A DNA stretch of 64,000 nt from Zea mays (GCF_902167145.1 NC_050099.1:13220434-13284433); one strand, 5' to 3'; counted from the first letter of the stretch, positions 1-11,215 are shown. The notes: generated by a model from the sequence alone, not told the origin. Made by a program: numbers and translations.

Positions 1-985
1 GGTGTGTGTGTGTGTGGCCAGACTCGGGAGCCACTGCGGCATCAACAGATTTACTTCAATGAGAAGGAGGTAGAACACATAGAAGCTCAGTGCCGCTGGG
101 GCCCCACCAGTGAAAGGTGCTCTTGTTGTTCTTCCTAGCGTATGTAAAGGAGATAAATTCACATGTACTACATATAGTTGTGCCTTTTATATGATATGTT
201 CTTGAGTAACTGAACACAATTCCTGTCATGTTGCTCATCAATGATGTAATGCTTTCTGGAAGTACCAGGTGTTGCATTAGGTAAAATTTTCTATTAGTTT
301 TCTTCCTCAATAAAAGGGTTTAGCTTGTTACAACTAAATTATTTCTTACATCCTTTTTTCGTGTCCATATATTTTGCCTTTCTTTAGTTGTTAGTTTACC
401 TTTAGGACATCTTGCTCAAAACTTGGAATCTTTCTTGTGTTAAAAAGACACAATTGCTTTTATTATCTTAACTAAATCTTAATATTCAGATGCCACTAAA
501 GTATAAATGTTTTCTTTTGATTTATTGACATCATATTGAAAGAGCTCTTTACCACTTTAAATTTGCACCGTATTCAAAGACATACATGACATTTTCTTTG
601 TTTATTAATAACTACTAATCTTCAGAATCAAAGGTACTATCAAAGCATGAATTTCCTCCTAAATTATTGTCTTCGTTGAAAATATCAGGACATCTCAGGA
701 TGGTTTAACGGTAAATCCTGATGGGACTGTTGTGAATCCTCAAGCTTTTAAACAATATGCTCGAGGTGATTCACAACTTATGGCACAACTCCTTCAGGTA
801 AACATTTCTTGTGGCCTCAATTATTTACCAAAGTGTGTTAGTTGCCACCAACATGCTCTTCTAGAACATTGTTTCCTTGATTTGCAAAATGATCCTCAAC
901 TAGCACAAGCTATTCTTGGACATGACACCAATGAGCTACAGAATATCGTGCGGTCCTGCCACCAACAGAGAACAAAAAAACATAA
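1..985 (+). pseudogene. DDI1: DDI1-like ubiquitin/proteasome shuttle pseudogene fragment
   Basis: Two separated pieces resemble plant DNA-damage-inducible protein 1, a ubiquitin receptor with an N-terminal ubiquitin-like domain and a retropepsin domain. Piece one (about 30-110) encodes RHQQIYFNEKEVEH and, one frame off, KLSAAG, as in the ubiquitin-like domain, so it is frameshifted. Piece two runs from an acceptor at about 687 (QDGLTVNPDGTVVNPQAF, then ARGDSQLMAQLLQ) to a donor GTAAAC at 799, and resumes at about 888 with NDPQLAQAILG and NELQNIVRS, ending in a stop at 987. The acceptor before NDPQ reads TTGCAA where AG is needed, so splicing is lost. The retropepsin and UBA parts are absent. 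The family call rests on remembered similarity; pseudogene status is visible directly. Confidence 0.6.
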
Positions 986-989
986 ATAA

Positions 990-1390
990 GAAGAGCTTGT
1001 GATAATCTCTGTTGAATTTTATTTGCTTAGCAAGAAATCATGTCAAATGAAATGTGGGATTGCTAATTTTTCATGCATCGACTTCATACAGAGGTGTATA
1101 GATCACTTGTGATTTTAAACTTTAGTGGTTCACATGAAAATTTGTTGAATCACTACATGCATTTATTTTAAAAAGTATAACCTTGTTGTTTCGTATGTTA
1201 CTTAATTTATTGAAAACATATTTGCAACTTCTATCAGATTGATACGTATCAATGTTCTGTGGCTTGTTTTTTATCTCCACTGTTGCTTATGTCGCATTAG
1301 CAACTGGTTAAAAGGTAGTGAGGTCACATAACTAATAAATTTGCCTTTTTGCAGGCTTTATTGTAGGCATTACTTTTCTCAGGATAGCAA
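990..1390. other. AT-rich stretch, no gene seen
   Basis: No open frame of note, no terminal repeats and no recognisable RNA gene. It separates the DDI1-like relic from the next open frame. Confidence 0.5.
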
Positions 1391-1801
1391 ATGTTGCTTA
1401 TGGCAATGTTTCTTTTCTTTCATATGGCACAATCCCGAAGCATTTACTCGAGTGGTGTGTTTTACTCTCAGGGTCTTCCTCTTATTTTGCCAATTCTCCT
1501 AAAGGAGTATCCTCCTACTCAAATGTTTTATGATGCAGTAACTGAATGGGGGAAGCGCGGATGCGACCACGCAGCGACGGGAGCGTTGCCTAGGGCGGCT
1601 TCCTCGCCCGAGGAGCATCGCGCAAGCAGAGGCCACGGTGGCCCATCCTCGGCCACGCCCTATGTCAAGGCAGCGTTGGAGTCCCAGGACAGCGTCATGG
1701 AGGCGTGCTGCCTGCAATCGACCGATACCACTGTGCCCCCGCCTGATGCCCCCGTCCCTTGCTCCATTCAACTCTCAGCAAGGTATCTTGAGGTCCAGTA
1801 A
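1391..1801 (+). other. Unrecognised open frame with an AT-to-GC composition switch
   Basis: An open frame of 136 codons starts in AT-rich DNA preceded by a possible acceptor (TTTTTGCAG, about 1347-1355) and turns abruptly GC-rich at about 1550. The first half contains hydrophobic residues (GLPLILPILL); the second half is low complexity, rich in Ala, Ser and Pro. The composition break suggests two fused fragments rather than one gene. I do not recognise a family. It could be a captured exon joined to an unrelated GC-rich segment, or chance. Confidence 0.25.
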
Positions 1802-2100
1802 GTGTTCCTATATCCACATAACAGAGAGGTCGAATGATAAAAATGAAACAAAAGTAGGATTTCTATTTTTTGGATAGTGACTAACACACTTAGAAAATGC
1901 TATATGTTTGCAGTAGGTGGTACATGCTATTTATGAAAACGAAAGTTCCTTTTTAGGATTGTTAAACATAATTTTGGAGTTTGGGATTTCCTTTGGGTAT
2001 CTTTTGTGTAGCATTCATATAATTAGTAAAGGTATATAATTAGTAAAGGTATATGTTGCACTACAATTTATCTATAATTCTTTATTTGGAGTTGTTGTTT

Positions 2101-2422
2101 ACACGACTATCCCTCTCTCACGGATAAAGATGTCAGGATCATTGTTTCAAACTGCGCTGCATTAGAAAATCTCATTATGTTACAGTCTTCAATCAGTGAT
2201 GGTGGTCTTTCTCAGGATGCTAAGCAATGTAGAAACCTGAAGTTCCTCCATACCGAAGGGTGCTTGTCCATCACTAAGGCGTCTCTAAGAGCCCTTGTGC
2301 AGTATGCCAAGAGACTCGAGTCTCTTACTCTGGGAAGCTACCCTCAAATTGAGCAACATGCCATCTTATCTGGACACGCTTGTGCTCAAGGACATGATGG
2401 CTGGACAATCACATACGAATGA
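2101..2422 (+). pseudogene. LRR / F-box-LRR-like gene fragment
   Basis: The translated stretch has leucine-rich repeats of the cysteine-containing type found in F-box/LRR proteins: SLTDKDVRIIVSNCAALENL, then ISDGGLSQDAKQCRNLKFLH, then a repeat with EGCLSITKASLRALVQYAKR, then LESLTLGSYPQIE. Spacing is about 26 residues per repeat. In the family such repeats form the substrate-binding horseshoe of SCF ubiquitin ligases. The frame ends at a stop at 2420-2422, has no F-box upstream, and drifts away from the repeat pattern after PQIE. It is a fragment, probably captured or decayed. Which F-box/LRR gene it derives from cannot be told by eye. Confidence 0.5.
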
Positions 2423-3760
2423 TTGAAGACATTTCACTTATCACTAATGCTTACTTGAACTTGGAGTAGATGTATGATGCACAAAAGGATTAGTTCTCTA
2501 GCGGGACAGTTCATGTCTAATTAATGATGAATTATATAGAGGTTATTACCATGGAAATAATGATCATAAGACCGATGAAATTGCTGCAGTTTATGTTTCT
2601 GAATCTTTATGCTCTCAGTCAGTTATTCTAACTAAGTTCTACTGGTTGACCTCTAATATGTGGTTCATCTACCTACAACTTATGACTTCTTGGGTTCTGA
2701 TCAGGGCAACTTCAACCTGATCATCTCATATAATTCAACAAACAACCATGGTGTTTATGATGAATCAGAACAATCTATCCCTGTGCCTACTCAAGCAGGC
2801 TCAGTGCAGAAAGCTAATTCGGTTCAAGTCCCATGATTAGCTAATATGTTACCACTTTGTTCTTTCATGTAGGGTTCTAGGCCCCTTTGGTGAGATGTAT
2901 GCATCACAAGTTTTACTAACTCTGATTATTCGTACATTGTACCTAGATTTGGACTGTACCTTGATCCATTTCCCTAGAACCTTTATAGTTTATATTCTTA
3001 TTTTTATAATTTTCAAGACTTGTATTTCACCAATACCCCTTTTCTCTTCACTACTACTATAATGCACCAATTTCACCTAGGAGACCGTTGCCAATGAGTT
3101 TTTGGGTGCCATGTTTCACACCACTAATTCATGAAGGTTTGGTCTTGATTGTGTGATGTTGCAGTTTCAGTTATTAACACTATGGTTTGCTGTTTATTTA
3201 CCTATTTGGACCATGCTGCCACTTGTCTGTGTGAATTGATGATTTTTGAGCTGGAGCTCAGGCTGGAGTTATGTGATTGTTATCTTACTGTCTACATGAC
3301 ACACAATTGTTTAATACATGTTGCTTGTATTTTGAACCAATGAGGTGTTGTAAAATAAGATGTAAGGGGAAGAGGTCGGGTCAGGGCTTATTCGGTTTCA
3401 GAGACCCTTCTGTTGGAAAAGCCGTCATCAAAGTGTAGTCTGCAGAAGTTAAGTAAAACCTCTGGCTTTTTTAGTTCTACTGGCTTTGTTTGTCAGTCGG
3501 TTGACTTAACAGACTTAACTTTTCTGAAATGGTAACCTTGGTAAATTGTTAAAAAATGTTTATCCATACCCCTAGGTGAAGGCCATTTTTTGTGATGTTC
3601 ATTTGTCTGATGATATTTGGGATGATCAATGCTTCTAAGATCTAATTAGGGTCCCCTTGCCCAATGGTGTGCGTGCCTCCGATGCTCACAAGGTTTGGAG
3701 CAGTGACTTTTCAAAATCCTATGGTGTGGTGCTTCATTCTACATTTGGCTTTTGTATCTC
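2423..3760. other. AT-rich stretch with possible exon scraps, no gene seen
   Basis: Mostly AT-rich and non-coding. A short open piece after the acceptor-like CTGATCAG at about 2697-2704 (GNFNLIISYNSTNNHG) and another near 3575-3640 could be decayed exons, but neither matches a family I recognise. Confidence 0.4.
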
Positions 3761-3784
3761 AATATATCTTATTATAATATATTG

Positions 3785-4117
3785 ACTCCATAGCAACACA
3801 CTGACATACACATAACACACATCATTGTAAAAGTTTGGAACATGTTTGAATAATTATCTTATTTTAAAAAGTATGTCTATATGATATATAGAAATCATAG
3901 CAACACATGGACAATTAACTAGGCGTGCACACCTGCGATACTATGGATATCATATTAAGACTCAAAAGTAGGAGTGCACACCCGCGATACCGTGCCCCCC
4001 TTGACACCCCTTGCCCCCGTTCCTCGTGGCTTCGGCGCCGCGACCATTGCCACCCCTGCCCCCGCACCCCCTAAGGATTTATATGATCTCCGTAGCAACG
4101 CACGGGCAACCAACTAG
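3785..4117 (+). repeat. Three diverged copies of a Helitron-like 3' end motif
   Basis: A motif of the form NATAGCAACRCAYGG...CAA..AACTAG occurs at about 3790, 3895-3921 and 4090-4115; the last reads GTAGCAACGCACGGGC followed shortly by AACTAG. A second repeated motif, GTGCACACCYGCGATAC, lies between them (about 3927 and 3975). In grasses, ends of the form GCACGGGC...CTAG are commonly found at Helitron 3' termini. No clear terminal hairpin is seen, so the assignment is tentative. Confidence 0.35.
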
Positions 4118-4225
4118 TATAAGTAGAAAATGCAATCCGAATGCAACACAAAAAATCCTTCCTACATTTAGTCCATACTCCATAATACATCCATGTTTTA
4201 TGTCGTCGGATTATTATAATCGATA

Positions 4226-4345
4226 GACTGTAACTACAAAGCTGATCAGGGGTAACGACGCGATCAGAGCGATCAGAAACCTAATCATCCGACTAACCAT
4301 CGATTAATCATGATTAATCGACCAATTAGGTCGTGGACGATCGGT
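4226..4345. repeat. GATCAG/ATTAATC-rich block, left
   Basis: Dense GATCAG, CGATCAG and GATTAATC motifs in both orientations. A similar block lies at 8655-8765, on the other side of the hAT element. The pair may be subterminal repeats of an older element into which the hAT inserted. No defined termini were found. Confidence 0.35.
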
Positions 4346-4499
4346 CTGCTTTGTATGGAAATGTTGGCCACTTCAATTTTTCAATCATTTTGGCCCAGCG
4401 GTCCGGCCCACTGAGTAAATCAGCCAGTGTCTTATACGGAAAAAGCAAAAGACAAGGCTGCCATATCGCCCACACGCGGGACGCACATAATTTTTTCCC

Positions 4500-4672
4500 A
4501 CACAGCAGCCCCCACTAGCTGATCTAAGGAACCCTGACAGGCTACGAGGCTAGCACTGCAGCACACGGGCGACGAGCCGACGACAGCAAGCAACTGGCGA
4601 CAGGATTCAGCGGCAGCGCCGCCGCCACCCTCCTCTATCCACAGCGCGGCGACGTCCTGCAGCTGCAGGTAT
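4500..4672 (+). other. Possible leader exon and splice donor at the hAT insertion site
   Basis: GC-rich DNA ends in CTGCAG followed by GTATGACTTCAC, which looks like an exon end with donor GTATGA. The hAT element interrupts this sequence directly after GACTTCAC. A TTTATTTCAG acceptor at about 8590-8599 could close the intron. No protein is recognisable, so this is only a possible untranslated exon. Confidence 0.25.
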
Positions 4673-4680
4673 GACTTCAC

Positions 4681-4860
4681 GGGGGTTTACAAAACCGGTG
4701 GGATGTAAAAACCGCCCCTTACCGGTAACGGTTTACCGCCGGTAAACCGGTAGAAACCGGTAAAAACCGTCCGGTTTGGCCAAAGCAAATCTGTTTGAAT
4801 TCAAATTGGTTTACCGGCGAAAAACCGGTAGAAACCGGCGGTTAACCGTGAAATAAACTG
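4681..4860. repeat. hAT left subterminal AACCGG repeats
   Basis: Overlapping direct and inverted copies of ACCGGTAAACCGG and AAACCGGTAG. The right end (about 7715-8255) has matching motifs. Such arrays are the usual transposase-binding regions of hAT elements. Confidence 0.7.
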
Positions 4861-5147
4861 GTTTTTACTGTTTTTAGCAGAAAAAATAAAAATTTTTGGC
4901 AGGGTTTATTTGTAGTTTGCTCAATTCACATTGTACAGTAATATTAATTGATCCACACAAAATGTGTTCATCAAAATAACATACAACATACATATGCAAC
5001 CACAAACTCCAGTTCTCATGCAATAAACATCCAGCGAACTTCGCAATACTCAAATACAAGTTCTTTTACACCTCTCCAACGAGGCAACGACACATAGGTC
5101 GACTTATTTCACAATACTCACATGTTCAGCTCGAGTCATAGTGATAT

Positions 5148-7400
5148 TACTCAGGCATGTTGGAAGGGTCGTGATATTGATCCAATCCGTCATATTGATA
5201 GTGATAGGCCTATACAAAAGATATGAGATACATTATTGAGAAAACAAGAACGACAAATAAATACTTATCCACAAAGCAAAAGAACATACCGGTGCAGCGG
5301 GAACTTGTCCATACCCATATTGTGGTCCTGGTGGATACATATTTGATAAATTTGAATATGGTGGTGGAGGAGGTCCATAGTTTCCATACCCATACATGAT
5401 CGATGGTGGTGCTTCGCCTGATGGTGGAGGGGGTCCATAGGTTCCTTGACTCGGTTGCCAGTGCCATGCATAAGGGTTATAGACTGGGTCTTGTCCAGTC
5501 GGATAGTTAGAAGAACCAGAGCTACTTGAGCTACGGATTCCATCTTGGACAGGAAATGAAACCGAACGACGTCGACCACTTATTGTCTCCCGCTGTGACT
5601 GAGGTGCATCATGGTAAGAATCTTGTGTGGAATGGGTGAACCGACTTCCTCCAGTGGACCTCCAATCTCCTGCACCACTCCCTCTCGTACCACTCCCTCC
5701 TACACCATATAATCCAGCATCACCATGGCTGCCATCATCACCAGCACTAGGGTCGGTTGTGTTATCATCACTGTCTTCATCCTCTTCTTCCTCTTCGATT
5801 TGATCGGTGATTTTGACCCTTTTTCCTTTCCTATCTGATGGACCAAGTCTTGTCTTCCGCTTACCAAGGTGGGTGTCACCAATTGTTTCATCGGCCCATT
5901 CTTGCACTTCCTCTGTGCCTCCTTGTTCACGTACAAGCGATGTAAAAAGCGTGCTAGGAAGAGGAGTGTCACTGATAGGTGAGTCTTCATCCAATGTTGG
6001 AGGTGCATTGGATCTTCCTCTTTCCATCCAATCTCTAATGGCTTCATTATGCCTATGTAATGATAGATCCATGAAGGCCAAGGCAGGATCAAACTCACTA
6101 GGCTCTGGTGTACCAGTTGCTCGTTGGATGCGAAGACGAAGGTTGTAGTTAACGAACACAAGCTCATGCAATTTCATGTAGCCGAGTTTGTTGCGGAGCT
6201 TTGTGTGGATGAATGCGAAAGTACTCCAGTTGCGCTCACACCCACTCGACGAGACACACTGTGATAGCAGCCGCTTAGCAACACGTTGAAGTGTTGGCAT
6301 ATCTGATCCAAACATGGACCACCAACTCGAAGGAGAAGTCCCGCGGTCAACGACCATTCTCCTTGCAAGATCACTCGAGAAGTCTCCAATCTTCCTCTTG
6401 AAGAAGTCATACTCTTGGAGTGCCATCGCAGCAGTATTTGAATCAAACATCCTTTCAACACCCTTACGAAGATCTGTCATGAGATTGCTCGTCGTCCCCA
6501 TGACATAGTTCACATATGGATGCAAGGCACACGCTGGTTGCACATATGTGTCTGTCATGACAGTGTTCATTCTAGCATCAACCAAATCCATGATCATTTT
6601 GTAGCGGGCGCTGTCATTTTCAAACTTACTTTGATATGTGTGTTTGGTGTTTGTGTATTGCATGAGCACCTCACCAAGTGTTGGACTTTTCTCCTGATCA
6701 GCAAATCTTAGGAACACGTACAGAGGTTCAACTTCATCTAAAACATATTGCATGTTCTCCCACCATTCAACATTGGTGATGTTGTCGAAAGCATATCTTC
6801 CCATTTCAGTTAGGAAGTAACGTGAGTGCCTGAATTCTGGTGACATAAACCATACCATGAACTTATCCTTCCTTCTCATGAAACTTTCCAAGAACATGTC
6901 AATCTCATTCCACTCAATCTTCCATTTGTCAATCTCCTTTTGAAACTCCTTAACATTTTCATCAAGATACTTGCCATCAATCTATCGACCAGTTGGTAAT
7001 TTGACCCCCACACCTGCATTTAAGGCAACAAGATTATGTCAACAACATAGATCAAATACAACAAAATATATTGTGTTATTTGTTACCTTGTTGTTGGGAC
7101 TCCATATATTGTGTTATATCGTGCTGCCTCATCTGCCCTCAGCTGCTGCCTGAACCTAGAACTCTTTTTTTCCTTTGTCTTATCTATGTCAAGCTAGAAG
7201 TATGCCTTTATGTCTGGAGGAACAGAGGGACATTTCTTGACATTCTTCCCTCTAAGCACGAGATGCTTCTTCAATCGGGTACCACCCCCTCCGCTCTTTG
7301 TTTCTCTACAATACTTGCATTTGAAACATGCGCCAACCTTCTCTCCGTGCAACCAGACTCTATCTCTATCTCTTTCTCTATCTCTATCTTCATCCGACAT
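5148..7400 (-). pseudogene. hAT transposase (BED finger plus hATC domain), deleted and nonsense-bearing
   Basis: Reading leftward, exon 1 starts at 7400 (MSDEDRDRERD) and encodes a BED-type zinc finger (CKYC ... RLKKH). An in-frame TAG follows at about 7192, then RADEAARYNTIYGVPTTR to a donor GTAACA. After an acceptor near 7015 the frame carries another TAG before IDGKYLDENVKEFQKEID. At about 6900 it jumps from WKIEWNEID to the late transposase region, so the catalytic RNase H-like core and DUF659 region are missing. The remaining part keeps the C-terminal dimerisation domain (RVAKRLLSQCVSSSGCERNW, KLGYMKLHELVFVNYNLR) followed by a Gly/Ser/Pro/Tyr-rich tail. The last exon probably ends at 5148 after an acceptor at about 5213. 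It could bind DNA or dimerise at most; it cannot catalyse transposition. Confidence 0.8.
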
Positions 7401-7714
7401 GTCTCCTACAGATGTGGCAAAAATATCATATAACTTGAAACAATAACTAAACCATAACTAATACATAAACCATAAGCCATCACATCTATAATAACAATAC
7501 CAACTCATATTTACAGTAGTAGTAAATAATATTATGAGTTACATATACTATAACTAAAACAGAGCTAGGCACTAAATATTAAAAATCCATGAACGGAATA
7601 TAACAATAACTATGTATTAAGTTATTAACGCAAACATGAATGAAATATGAAAACCTAAACATTAAAAATCCAAATCTAGGCACTAAATATCTAAAGCAGA
7701 GCTAAATCTTGGTA

Positions 7715-8260
7715 CCATAACCGGTTTACCGGTGGTAAAACACGATTTACCTCTCCCTGTGGGCGGTTTACCGCCGGTTTTGCGATGGAACCCGTCGGTG
7801 AGGGGATCTGCGACGACGATGGGGGGCAGCGGCGAAGCGGGCGGTAAACCGCTCCTAGCCGGCGGTTAACCGCGCTTAGCCGCTGGTAAAAGCCGCAGAG
7901 GCGGCGATTTTTGCGTGTGCGGCGGTGTCGGGTCTGTGGCTGAGAGCGTAAGTGAATGGAGAAAGTGAGAGGAGCTGGGGAGGACGCGGAGGAGAGGAGT
8001 GTTTAGATTTTTTTTGTTAACGGGTCCATATATGTTTCTATTTTTTTGTTGGCTAAACTGATTTAAATTTAAATATCTTCAATACCAAATTACTCAGAAA
8101 AGCATGTAGTTTTTTTATCATATATTTTTTTTATAAATTTTTATAAATTTTTTAAATTTAGACTGAATTAAAAAAAACCGCTGAAAAACCGTTACCGTCC
8201 TTGGCGGTTTCGGTTTACCGAGCAGTTTACCGCCGGCTTTCGGCGGTTTTGGAATCCTTG
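7715..8260. repeat. hAT right subterminal region
   Basis: GGTTTACCGG and CGGTAAACCG motifs recur at 7720-7870 and 8175-8255, separated by an AT-rich stretch. On the minus strand this is the upstream region of the transposase gene, so it should include its promoter. No clear TATA box was chosen. Confidence 0.6.
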
Positions 8261-8353
8261 GACTTCACACCTCCACCTCTTCTTCATAGTCCACGTCGCT
8301 CATCTATGCTAGGTAACTGTGGCCGTGGCATGTGGGTGCTAGATTTAGATTTA

Positions 8354-8544
8354 GGCTCTATTTATTTCACTGTTAAATTATATAAGTTGGATTATGGTGA
8401 ACAAGTAAAAGGATAAAATATTATTTAGGGATCATAAATAAGCTAAAATAAGTTACCCAATACTAACTTATTTTAGCTTATTTATAGTCACAAAATAATC
8501 TTTTATCCTAGTTTAACTTATATAATCTAGCAGTAAAACAACCC
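8354..8544. mobile_element. Tourist-type MITE (PIF/Harbinger)
   Basis: A 191-bp near-palindrome. GGCTCTATTTATTTCACTG on the left pairs imperfectly with GGGTTGTTTTACTGCTAG read from the right, and the arms continue through AAATTATATAAGTT and AGCTAAAATAAGTTA. It is flanked by TTA on both sides (8351-8353, 8545-8547), the TWA duplication of PIF/Harbinger elements. It has no coding capacity. Confidence 0.78.
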
Positions 8545-8668
8545 TTAGACTGCTGAATTACGAATGCTAATGAGGTTGTGGTGTTTCATTTATTTCAGGG
8601 TTTGTTGTGGTCGTGGTTCTTCACCAGTTCGCCAGACCATCATATGTTTTCAGACAGCGATTAATCAG

Positions 8669-8730
8669 GCTGATCGTCTGACTAATCGATCTGATCCGCG
8701 CTGATCGTCTGACTAATCGATCTGATCCTC
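8669..8730 (+). repeat. Two tandem 31-bp units in the right GATC-rich block
   Basis: GCTGATCGTCTGACTAATCG plus 11 further bases is repeated immediately (8669-8699 and 8700-8730), differing only at the end. The surrounding block (8655-8765) shares its GATCAG/ATTAATC vocabulary with the block at 4226-4345. Confidence 0.7.
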
Positions 8731-8959
8731 TCATCGCCGCTCTTGCGATCAGAAACGATCAACTGATTAGAAAATATTGGGTGACATACAAGTTCACATA
8801 AAGATTTTTGTATAATACAAAGGTTCATAGAATTCGAAGGTTCTTGATAACTGTATATACATAGGGCACAAACAACTGAAATGGCCTTCTTTGTACACGA
8901 TGAATCCTACGTATTAAAATAAATTAAATTATGATACAAAACATGAGAAAATGAACTTT

Positions 8960-9190
8960 CACTACAAGAAACCGACAAAAGTTCGTGGGGCAAACTAAGA
9001 ACGTGGGTATCGACATTCTTATTTGAGTTAAGTTTATGAATTTGACGAAGAACATGGGTACCCACGTTTTTAATTTAAGTTCGTGCGGCCTGGCTAAAAC
9101 CGTCGAACTTAAAGTATTAGAAACGTGGGTATCCACGTTTTTAATTTAAGTTCGTGGGCCGGCAGGAAACCGTCGAACTTAACTAAAAAA
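8960..9190. repeat. CACTA left terminal and subterminal repeats
   Basis: The terminal CACTACAAGAAA is followed by repeats of GAACGTGGGTATC, ACCCACGTTTTTAATTTAAG and CCGTCGAACTTAA in both orientations. These motifs recur at the right end and are the expected binding sites for the element's accessory protein. Confidence 0.8.
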
Positions 9191-9204
9191 ACCAAAACCC
9201 CTAA

Positions 9205-9850
9205 CCCGCAGGACTCGTCTATCTCACCGTCTCTCACACGCTCTCATCCCCTCCACGCCGCCGCCGCCAAACACAGACTCGCAAGCCGCACCGCCAGACC
9301 GCCGGACCTTCGGACCCGCACCGCCAGACCGCCGGACCTCCGGACCCACACCGCCGGACCGCTGCTGTACTTCACCTTCGGCGAGGTGGACCTCCGCCAC
9401 ATCTCGCTCCCGTCCTTGCCCATCTCTGACCCGTCCCCCTTCCGCGCGGCTGCCGTGGCGACGTCCAGATCCTTCCTCCGCAGCCGTCAGCCGCCTCTCG
9501 CCCCTGGCAGTAGCACGCCGCCCAGCCCACACCCGCCCACCTCCGCCTAGCCCACACCCACCCACCTCCGAACCCCGCGGCTCCCCCATTCGTATGCCAG
9601 TATGCCCACACCACACACAACCAACCACCATCTCTGCGGCGTCCCCGGCCCCACGGCCGACCAGCGCCATGCACATCTGCCACTACGTCGCGCACCTCCT
9701 CTCCTCCACCACTGTCGCCCCCTCCTCGCCGCCATGACCGCCCGCCGTGTCCTGGCTCCACACCGACGACTACTGCGCCTTATGCGAGCTCAGCCACCCG
9801 GCCCCGTAGGTAACTCGATCGATCCCCTTCTCGCTTTTACTTCTTCAGGG
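9205..9850 (+). other. GC-rich exon-like segment inside the CACTA
   Basis: A CG- and proline-codon-rich segment starts after AACCCCTAACCCGC and contains an imperfect 30-bp tandem repeat at about 9285-9365 (CGCCAGACCGCCGGACC). A plausible intron, GTAACT to TTCTTCAG, spans about 9810-9849. The sequence before the donor encodes HTDDYCALCELSHPAP in one frame, which looks like real exon, but I cannot name the gene. Long frames on both strands here are favoured by GC content. Confidence 0.35.
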
Positions 9851-11210
9851 TGAGGGCGTGCTGCATCCGGTCCTCGAGCCGAACCTTGCTGGCGGCGATG
9901 GTGAACGACGCGCAGTCACAGTCGTGGGGCGGAGCTGCCACCAGCTCCAAAGTCCGTCGAAGAGGAGAGAGCCTCGTCCGACCTCGAGACGGTGCGGTGA
10001 GGTTAGACCCGGAGCACAGAGGTATCGTCGGTCACCGCCGTCATGGGCGAGTCGTTGCTACCATCGCACCAGGAACAAGGCTCATATCGTCCAAAGGTAC
10101 CTTGAGGGCTTGAAATCTTTGTTCCCCTTTTCTAGATTCGTGATGTGCTTTGCTCAAATGAGTGAATCTGTCCACTAAGCTGCTGCATCTTCTCTAAATT
10201 ACTTAACGAATGTAGCTTCCAGGATCCTCAACAAAACAAGGATGCAGCATGAATCTGGCCACTAAACAAGGAGAGTCGTATTTTTAAATGTTCACAGTTA
10301 AGACTAATGTTTAGTTCCTGAAAAGTGTATCTTTCTGTCTCATGCTGTTTTTCTTGTATATTTGGGGGGGGGGCAAAACATGTATTCATGACGGCATTTT
10401 TTATATGGCAGGAGCTAGACGTGATGATGAGAAATCACTTCGTATGTCTCAAATGAGCTTGGAGAAGAGATTTGGCTAATCCAGATCTTTTGTTGCCTCC
10501 ACTCTGATGGAATATGGTGGTGTTCCTCAGTCTACAACTCCAGAATCTATTCTTTCAGTTTGATATTTATTGTTGTTATTGCTCAGTTTTGGTTACACAA
10601 GTTTGTGTTCCTGCAGGTTCTGGATCCTGAAGGAGGAAGCGAGTCCTAAGGGAGGAAGCAGAGTAATTGGAGCTCGAATTGGAGATGCGTAGAGAGTTAA
10701 GGGAGTAGATGTTGCAACTCTTGTGGCCTACGCTCGAGCTGTAGCCATATTAGTGGTTAATGCTATGAATTACTTTAACAATAGCGGAATTCTCTTTGAA
10801 TTCTTGGTCTTGACAAATTTTGGCATGTTTCTGTTTTTTGGCAGATGAGGGGGCAGTTGCCCTTGTTGCTAAGCATGCGAAAACAATGGCCGGGTAGCCA
10901 TTGTTGTATGGAATAGGTACCCTATTGGTCATGCCGCTGAGGACACTATATGGAGTGTTGTGTTTTTGGCGCACGGTGGTTCCTCTACAACATGACCAGC
11001 GTATCTCCATCGCTGCAAATTGAGTTTGTAAGTGGTCCGAAACACCTAGGTAGCTACTAGCTATTGAGTATTTAGGAGTCAATGCTTAATGATATTTACT
11101 CATGGATGAGAAGGGTGTATTAGGCTGCCTTTGCTTAGTAGTTCTAGACTCATGGATGCATTAGTTGATCTTCAGCAATAGTCTAATGTTTTAAGCTGGC
11201 TGCGTGATTT
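9851..11210 (+). other. CACTA interior left of the copia, unassigned exon-like scraps
   Basis: Intron-like AT-rich DNA alternates with short exon-like pieces after acceptor-like CAG sites, for example about 10413-10480 (DDEKSLRMSQMSLEKRFG) and 10845-10900 (ADEGAVALVAKHAKTMAG). None matches a family I recognise. A run of ten or eleven G occurs near 10364. Confidence 0.3.
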
Positions 11211-11215
11211 GCTGC

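Larger units (their letters stand above)
4681..8260 (-). mobile_element. hAT DNA transposon, internally deleted
   Basis: The element is bounded by an exact 8-bp target duplication GACTTCAC (4673-4680 and 8261-8268), the size made by hAT transposases. The ends form an imperfect terminal inverted repeat: left begins GGGGGTTTACAAAACCG, right end in reverse complement CAAGGATTCCAAAACCG, 12 of 17 matching. Both subterminal regions are crowded with AACCGG/GGTAAACCGG motifs (4695-4850 and 7715-8255), expected binding sites for the transposase. The minus-strand gene inside has a BED finger and hAT dimerisation domain but lacks the middle of the transposase. Length is 3,580 bp. Boundaries are read directly; the family follows from the encoded domains and duplication size. 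Confidence 0.88.

Noticed and set aside
5807..6148. Plus-strand frame opposite the hAT transposase
   Set aside because: Shadow of the minus-strand coding sequence.
9224..9761. Minus-strand frames of up to 150 codons
   Set aside because: Gly/Arg-rich mirror of a GC-rich plus-strand segment; no domain and no splice support.
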